Origin: Tomocerus qinae | Lineage: Eukaryota > Arthropoda > Collembola > Entomobryomorpha > Tomoceridae | Assembly (NCBI GenBank): GCA_020055645.1 | Contig: CM034547.1 | Coordinates: forward strand, 56,422,909-56,486,908 | Reading direction: 5' to 3' | Length of the DNA: 64,000 nt | In this document: positions 63,486-64,000 of the stretch, piece after piece | Layout of the letters: each line of letters starts with the position of its first letter | Numbering within the stretch: position 1 is the first letter of the stretch | Notes under the pieces: model-generated | Database searches by the model: none | The model's input: the letters and a program-made list of their open reading frames with translations, nothing else | What the model was told of the DNA's origin: nothing | Program-made: the position numbers and the translations under genes

Positions 63486-64000
63486 ACAACTTCATCAACC
63501 GGACAAAAACTTCCTACAATGCACGATTGACAGAACATACCTAAATATTACTAAATTCTCCTGCAATACTACACATTATATCTAAAAATAGTGAGCATGA
63601 CTCTTTTTTGTCTCATAACACAAGTTACTTTCTGTGATTGCATTGTTGTATCTTTTATCTTCAATCTTCCTGGCCTATGCAACAGACGTAATGCCCTGCC
63701 AGCCATCTACTCCAACCTAACTTGATTATTTTACGATTTGTTTCTATTTTGTGACAGATGCATGTGATGTCCAAACGCACAATGCTTCGCTTACTTACCT
63801 CACTTAGAAACGAATGAACTTCCATTCGTTCAGCTCTCTTTTCATATCCTTCTGTTACTTACACAGTCACAATACATACTAATACATTACCATATAATCT
63901 CTAATACCTACATACAAACGTATCAACCCTTTCCATCATGTCAGATTATTGTTCGGCTAAAAGGGTATTAAGATCTGCATGAAAAATCAAAGTATCATTC

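Larger units (their letters stand above)
53275..64000. other. About 10.7 kb of AT-rich non-coding DNA to the right edge
   Basis: No frame shows recognisable protein content, and I find no RNA gene. It contains a short (AG) run at 56243-56254 and a small hairpin at 63459-63485. Confidence 0.5.

Overview
The window looks like AT-rich nuclear DNA of an animal, most likely an arthropod. Coding sequence is sparse. It holds one spliced immunoglobulin-domain exon with clean GT/AG borders, one intronless tektin gene, and two BEL/Pao LTR retrotransposons whose domain set (DUF1759 gag, DUF1758 protease, Pao-type RT/RNase H, integrase with DUF5641 tail) is typical of arthropods and other invertebrates. 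I cannot name the species. There are no operons, CRISPR arrays or bacterial-type signals.

Layout. 415-711 (minus) is a phase 1-1 Ig-type exon of a gene that runs off the left edge. 1772-6594 is retrotransposon A: 928-bp LTRs, 5-bp target duplication GTGAT, tRNA-Tyr-type primer site, gag plus protease only, with RT, RNase H and integrase missing. 10276-16874 is retrotransposon B: LTRs of 474 and 482 bp, duplication GTACT, an 18-nt tRNA-Phe primer site, and a complete gag-PR-RT-RH-IN order broken by about six indels but no nonsense codon. 30421-31704 (plus) is a tektin of 427 residues with an RFX X-box-like site just upstream. 51500-51696 is a short TA-flanked inverted-repeat element (MITE). 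53159-53274 is a perfect 42-bp inverted repeat around a 32-nt loop. A weaker MITE candidate lies at 37732-38004 and a weak candidate exon at 52746-52845 (minus). The rest, roughly 46 kb, is AT-rich non-coding DNA in which I recognise no gene.

How the parts relate. Both retrotransposons are recent insertions by LTR identity and intact target duplications. They share a gag/protease architecture but use different tRNA primers. Element A cannot encode its own reverse transcriptase or integrase, so it must have moved using enzymes from a relative; B is the same broad type but may itself be broken, and it primes from a different tRNA. Both lie on the plus strand, antisense to the Ig exon. If that gene extends to the right, they sit in its upstream intron. 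The tektin is an axonemal protein and stands alone.

The observations most worth a second look are the perfect nested hairpin at 53159-53274, a second primer-binding-site-like sequence inside both LTRs of element A, the gag-protease-only structure of A, the indel-only decay of B beside near-identical LTRs, and the X-box-like site with the cysteine-less tektin signature.
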